A stretch of DNA of 64,000 nucleotides from Bacillus_P idriensis_A (lineage in GTDB: Bacteria > Bacillota > Bacilli > Bacillales > Bacillaceae), in assembly GCF_050483325.1 (NCBI RefSeq), contig NZ_JBCMYF010000009.1, forward strand, positions 62,001 through 126,000, in the 5' to 3' direction. A model generated the notes under the pieces. It did no database searches. It worked only from the letters and a program-made list of their open reading frames with translations, and was not told the DNA's origin. Positions within the stretch are counted from its first letter, which is position 1. The number at the start of each line of letters is the position of its first letter. A program made the position numbers and the translations under genes. Below, piece after piece: positions 61,004-64,000 of this stretch.

Positions 61004-62362
61004 TTAACGGAACAACAGTTTCCAAACCCCTAAAACATCCAGCAAAACAAGGAAAATAGCGATTGGAGCTACATATCTCATTAAGAAGAACCAAGTGTTG
61101 AAAAGGCCAATAGATAAAGACGATCCGTTAGAAAGCTCTGCGTAAAGCTTAGATTTTTTTATTTTCAGCGGAACAAAGATAGAAATAAGCAGAGCGCCGA
61201 CGGGCATTAGAATATTGCTTACTAAATAATCGGCAGCATCAAAAATGGATTTTCCGAAAATGCTCACGTCACTCCAGATTCCAAATGATAATGCAGATGG
61301 CACTCCAACTGCAAATATTATCAATCCAATGATCCAGGACCATTTAATGCGCTTATCAGAATCACCCTTAGAAATCACAGATACAATAATTTCAAGCATT
61401 GAAAACGCGGATGTTAATGATGCGAATAAGAATAGCAGAAGGAAGGCAACAAAAAATACCATACCAAATGCCATTTGATTAAATACGGTCGGCAAGACGT
61501 TGAATAATAGGACTGGACCGGCATCTGGCTTCAGTCCGAATGAAAAGACTGCCGGGAAAATAGCTAATCCGGCCAGAACGACGATGAAAATATTCATGGC
61601 TACAATCGATATCGCCGATTGTGGCAAATTTGATTCTTTCGGTAAGTATGAGCTGTAGGTCACCATAACAGAAACACCGACACTAAGAGTAAAAAAGGAT
61701 TGTCCCAGAGCAGCTAGGACTGTTTCAGACGTCAGCTTAGAAAAATCAGGCTGAAAAAGAAATTGCACGCCTTCCGTGGCGCCTTCTAATGTAACGGAAC
61801 GGAATATCAGCACTATAAACAATAGAAATAATGCCGGCATCATAAATTTGCTTGTGCGTTCAATTCCTTTTTGAACACCTTTTGCCACAACGGCAATCGT
61901 AATGATCATAAAGACAAGATGAGCTCCGACACTCAGCATCGGGTTTGATATTGTAGCTCCGAATAATTCCCCGAACTGCTGCTGATTCAGTCCGTTTAAC
62001 TCTCCTGTCAGCGTTTTAACTAAATATAGAATAATCCAGCCGCCGATGACACTATAAAAAGAGAGCAAGATAAAACATGTAATCATCCCCAGATAACCAA
62101 TAGAAGACCATTTTGTATCCGGAGCAATCTCTCTGTAAGATTCAATCGCATCCTTTTGGGTGCTTCTGCCGATTGCAAATTCTGCCAGCAATAAAGGCAG
62201 ACCAAGCAATAGCGTAAACAGCAGGAAAATAAAAAAGAATGCTCCCCCTCCGCTCACACCTGCGATATATGGAAACTTCCAAATCGCTCCAAGTCCGATT
62301 GCAGATCCTGCTGCAGCCAGTATAAATCCCAGTTTTGAAGACCACTGCTGATTTTCTTTCAT
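61004..62362 (-). CDS. Na+-dependent neurotransmitter:sodium symporter (NSS) family transporter
   Basis: A 452-residue LeuT-fold transporter. WSSKLGFILAAAGSAIGLGA and IWKFPYIAGVSGGGAFFFIF form helix 1, with the unwound sodium and substrate site, and the start of helix 2; AEFAIGRSTQ is conserved. About eleven helices, as in MhsT and other bacterial NSS proteins that take up hydrophobic or aromatic amino acids. A T-box leader upstream ties expression to charging of a tRNA, supporting amino acid uptake. Confidence 0.92.
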   Translation of the reverse strand: MKENQQWSSKLGFILAAAGSAIGLGAIWKFPYIAGVSGGGAFFFIFLLFTLLLGLPLLLAEFAIGRSTQKDAIESYREIAPDTKWSSIGYLGMITCFILLSFYSVIGGWIILYLVKTLTGELNGLNQQQFGELFGATISNPMLSVGAHLVFMIITIAVVAKGVQKGIERTSKFMMPALFLLFIVLIFRSVTLEGATEGVQFLFQPDFSKLTSETVLAALGQSFFTLSVGVSVMVTYSSYLPKESNLPQSAISIVAMNIFIVVLAGLAIFPAVFSFGLKPDAGPVLLFNVLPTVFNQMAFGMVFFVAFLLLFLFASLTSAFSMLEIIVSVISKGDSDKRIKWSWIIGLIIFAVGVPSALSFGIWSDVSIFGKSIFDAADYLVSNILMPVGALLISIFVPLKIKKSKLYAELSNGSSLSIGLFNTWFFLMRYVAPIAIFLVLLDVLGVWKLLFR

Positions 62363-62410
62363 TTTGCACCTCTCATAAATTCTGTCTGTTTATTAATGAA
62401 AACGCAAAAA

Positions 62411-62658
62411 AGCGCCCCTATGAAATATAGGGGCGACTATTCATCGCGGTACCACCCTAGTTGAGAATACAATCTATCCTCCGGCTCTGAAGTCTTTATC
62501 GGGACAATCCGTTAATCCCTTCCATTAGGTCGAAATTAAACTCAGGGACCGAATTTCATCTTTTTTGTATGTACTGATTTCCACCAACCATCAGCTCTCT
62601 AAAACAGGGACAAAAGGATTACTGTGTTTCCCATCAACGTTACGTTCCATTAATTTAT
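62411..62658 (-). ncRNA. T-box riboswitch before the NSS transporter
   Basis: Read leftwards: AGAGAGCTGATGGTTGGTGG (stem I apex), a specifier region GATGAAATTCGGTCCCTGAG, then the T-box GGGTGGTACCGCG and a terminator stem CGCCCCTAT/ATAGGGGCG (62413-62435) followed by TTTTTT. All hallmark elements of a tRNA-sensing leader are present. The best specifier reading is TTC (62551-62553), followed by the conserved purine, which would sense tRNA-Phe. Confidence 0.92.
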
Positions 62659-62664
62659 AGATAA

Positions 62665-62693
62665 TTTAAACATCCAAGACATAAGCTTGTCAA
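62665..62693 (-). promoter_or_regulatory. Sigma-A promoter of the T-box leader
   Basis: On the minus strand TTGACA (62693-62688) and TTTAAA (62670-62665) are 17 nt apart, placing the start just before the T-box stem I. Confidence 0.7.
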
Positions 62694-62754
62694 CATAATT
62701 CGTATTTATAACGCTGTTTTCGCTTATATTGTTGTTTTTGATTATAAATGATGT

Positions 62755-62880
62755 CCGTTCCTTTCCGCTGCAGGAACTTGCTTTCCGCGGGGAGCGTGGA
62801 AGCCTCCTCAGCGAGCCTGCGGGGTCTTCCATTTCGCTCTATTTCCCGCAGGAGTCAAGTTTATCCGCTGCAATCCACTA
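62755..62880. repeat. GC-rich dispersed Bacillaceae repeat (MITE-like)
   Basis: A GC-rich island in AT-rich DNA: TTCCGCTGCAGGAACTTGCT, TTCCGCGGGGAGCG, CCTCCTCAGCGAGCCTGCGG, CCCGCAGGAGTCAAG and CCGCTGCAATCCAC. I recognise this as a family of short imperfectly palindromic repeats scattered between genes in many Bacillaceae. It has no coding capacity; apparent frames through it are incidental. It accounts for part of the 630-nt gap with the T-box. Confidence 0.7.
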
Positions 62881-62994
62881 AGGTTTATAACATTTAGTCT
62901 AAAAGAAACAAAATATACGATAAGAGCCTTTAAAAAGGATCAACAAATTTTCAGCTTCTGTTCAGCAGGAAATATTGTCCAAAATTGAATAATA

Positions 62995-63261
62995 TTATTC
63001 ATCAAAAACTTCCGGTTCATTAAAAACAGTAATCACTTTCGTAGCGCTATTTATCTTGCAGTCCAAATTCCAAATCGTTTTTTTAAAGCAGACAACATCC
63101 TCATTCTCAAGGTAAAACTTTAAGAGCACATCATCTTCCGCGTCAATAATCGCATATTTATCCTTGCTTCTGAAAAGCTCATGGTCTTTATGCATGACAA
63201 TTTTCCAGCCATGTTCCAATGAGAATTCTTTAAAATCTTTCGTGAATTTTTTTAAATTCAT
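62995..63261 (-). CDS. Small hypothetical protein
   Basis: An 88-residue acidic soluble protein with a good GGAGG 7 nt before the ATG. It alternates short strands and helices (EHGWKIVMHKDHELFRSKDKY, KFYLENEDVVCFKKTIWNLD) and ends in a negatively charged tail. No signal peptide or membrane helix. I do not recognise the family; no operon partner. Confidence 0.65.
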   Translation of the reverse strand: MNLKKFTKDFKEFSLEHGWKIVMHKDHELFRSKDKYAIIDAEDDVLLKFYLENEDVVCFKKTIWNLDCKINSATKVITVFNEPEVFDE

Positions 63262-63303
63262 AAAGCTTTACCTCCAATCAGTCTATATTATAATAAAAAA
63301 AGC

Positions 63304-63332
63304 TTGTGTACAGATGATATAAATGGTATATT
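63304..63332 (+). promoter_or_regulatory. Promoter of the candidate small RNA
   Basis: TTGTGT (63304-63309) and TATATT (63327-63332) are 17 nt apart on the plus strand. No plus-strand gene follows within the window, only the candidate RNA. Confidence 0.55.
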
Positions 63333-63338
63333 ACTAGA

Positions 63339-63457
63339 GCGATGAGCTGATTTGTGTAAGTCGAAGAACGCGCGGTTTTCCGCACACATGAATGTGGTCA
63401 TGTGGTTTTTCGCCTCAAAACGCAAGGAGACGACTGTTTTACAGCGTCTCCTTTTTT
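63339..63457 (+). ncRNA. Candidate small regulatory RNA (about 119 nt)
   Basis: Between the small hypothetical gene and the hydrolase gene (both leftward), the plus strand has a promoter, then three predicted hairpins: GCGG-TTTT-CCGC (about 63371-63382), CACATGA/TCATGTG (63384-63403), and a terminator stem (63426-63451) followed by six T. There is no reading frame of note. The direction is opposite to both neighbours, so it is not simply their leader or 3' end. I cannot assign it to a known family. Confidence 0.5.
63426..63457 (+). terminator. Terminator with plus-strand U-tract
   Basis: GGAGACG-A-CTGT and ACAG-CGTCTCC pair as an 11-bp stem with one bulge and a 3-nt loop, followed by TTTTTT. 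The T-run is on the plus strand, so it mainly ends rightward transcription. The minus-strand hydrolase may also use it weakly. Confidence 0.78.
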
Positions 63458-63459
63458 AT

Positions 63460-64000
63460 TTACTTTTTTTGCTTTAAAAGCCACTCAAAAAAATCAGGAT
63501 CGTTGTAAGCAGCTGTCCATGAGTCATGGCCTGCTTCAGGATACGAAGTAAACTTTACGTTTCCTCCAGCGTTCTCTATCGCTTTTACCATATCCAAGCT
63601 TTCTTTGATAGGGATAACATCGTCTTTTTCCCCATGAAAGATCCATGTCGGAATATCCTTTAGCCGCTCTGCTTTTTCAGGACAGCCTCCTCCGCAAATC
63701 GGTGCAAGCGCAGCAAATAGATCAGGCATCCTTGATGCAAGCTCAAAAGCCCCATAAGCCCCCATGCTCATCCCTGTTAAATAGATCCGTTTCATGTCCA
63801 CACGATGCGTATTTATTACTTCTTTGAGAAGTGCAGCCACTCCATCTAATTCCATCATCCAATTTGATCTCCTTGCAGCAGAAATCGGACATTGCGGTGC
63901 AAGAAAAATGAATGGAAAGTCTTCTTTTTCAACGACCTCCGGCAGACCTATTGTTTTTATAAGCTCAGGATCAGTGCCGCGTTCACCTGCTCCGTGCAGA
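63460..64000 (-). CDS. Alpha/beta hydrolase (esterase/prolyl-oligopeptidase-like), 5' end beyond the window
   Basis: The frame continues to the right edge, so the first residues are missing. The visible part starts LHGAGERGTDPELI, the oxyanion-type HGxGERG motif, then PFIFLAPQCP. Farther on it has the nucleophile elbow GMSMGAYGAFELA (Ser in GMSMG), an aspartate in GEKDDVIP and the catalytic His in YPEAGHDSW. This is the predicted-esterase/dienelactone-hydrolase-like group also seen in PHB-depolymerase-like enzymes. An internal ATGATG (63858) could be taken as the start but would drop the oxyanion motif. Confidence 0.82.
   Translation of the reverse strand, partial: LHGAGERGTDPELIKTIGLPEVVEKEDFPFIFLAPQCPISAARRSNWMMELDGVAALLKEVINTHRVDMKRIYLTGMSMGAYGAFELASRMPDLFAALAPICGGGCPEKAERLKDIPTWIFHGEKDDVIPIKESLDMVKAIENAGGNVKFTSYPEAGHDSWTAAYNDPDFFEWLLKQKK

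Noticed and set aside
62650..62832. 60-codon frame crossing the GC-rich repeat
   Set aside because: It lies over the T-box promoter and the dispersed repeat and has no ribosome binding site or protein-like character.

Overview
The window is low-GC Firmicute DNA from an endospore-forming member of the Bacillaceae. Supporting evidence is a SinR/SlrR-controlled exopolysaccharide (eps) operon laid out as in Bacillus subtilis, a three-gene GerA-type germinant receptor operon, YclM-type aspartokinase, CcpA (cre) and Fur sites, and B12, TPP and T-box leader RNAs. The genus cannot be fixed from the sequence alone. Most genes read leftwards. I saw no tRNA, rRNA, CRISPR array, prophage or intact insertion sequence.

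Positions 1-11.8 kb hold an eps operon on the minus strand: epsA, epsB, an EAR-type leader RNA, a 58-residue unknown protein, epsC, gtaB, epsD, a GT2 enzyme, epsF, a second GT2, epsG, a GT32-like enzyme and the start of a GT4 enzyme that runs off the left edge. Its promoter has an ideal -35/-10 pair whose 17-bp spacer is a perfect SinR-type palindrome. A SinR/SlrR-like regulator is transcribed divergently, in the position slrR occupies in B. subtilis.

Positions 11.8-24.5 kb carry acyl-CoA and alcohol/aldehyde metabolism (two hotdog-fold hydratase-like proteins, acyl-CoA dehydrogenase, thioesterase, two iron-type alcohol dehydrogenases, methylmalonate-semialdehyde dehydrogenase with a cre site), a GNAT protein, an Upf1-like helicase, a decayed 3-hydroxybutyryl-CoA dehydrogenase pseudogene, aspartokinase and a fosmidomycin-resistance-type exporter. 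Positions 24.6-33 kb hold a secreted 3D-domain wall protein, a DUF4064-like membrane protein, and a sugar ABC importer with a GH2 glycosidase and a ROK repressor that share a 29-bp operator. A TetR regulator, a POT peptide transporter and B12-riboswitch-controlled metE follow up to 38.3 kb, then GNAT proteins, a KinB-like kinase, and a HAD phosphatase with a DeoR regulator.

Positions 43-53.2 kb are a complete NRPS-independent siderophore locus whose core order matches rhizobial rhbABCDEF. It predicts a schizokinen/rhizobactin-type dihydroxamate-citrate siderophore. Upstream lie an extra alpha/beta hydrolase and a second AlcB-like acyltransferase, and there are two Fur boxes. Positions 53.9-56.3 kb are the thiMDE salvage operon under a TPP riboswitch. 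Positions 56.4-60.2 kb are a germinant receptor operon (A-C-B order) whose C subunit lacks the lipobox cysteine. Then come a LysE-type exporter, a T-box-controlled Na+-symporter, a dispersed GC-rich repeat, a small hypothetical gene, a candidate small RNA with its own promoter and terminator, and a truncated alpha/beta hydrolase running off the right edge.
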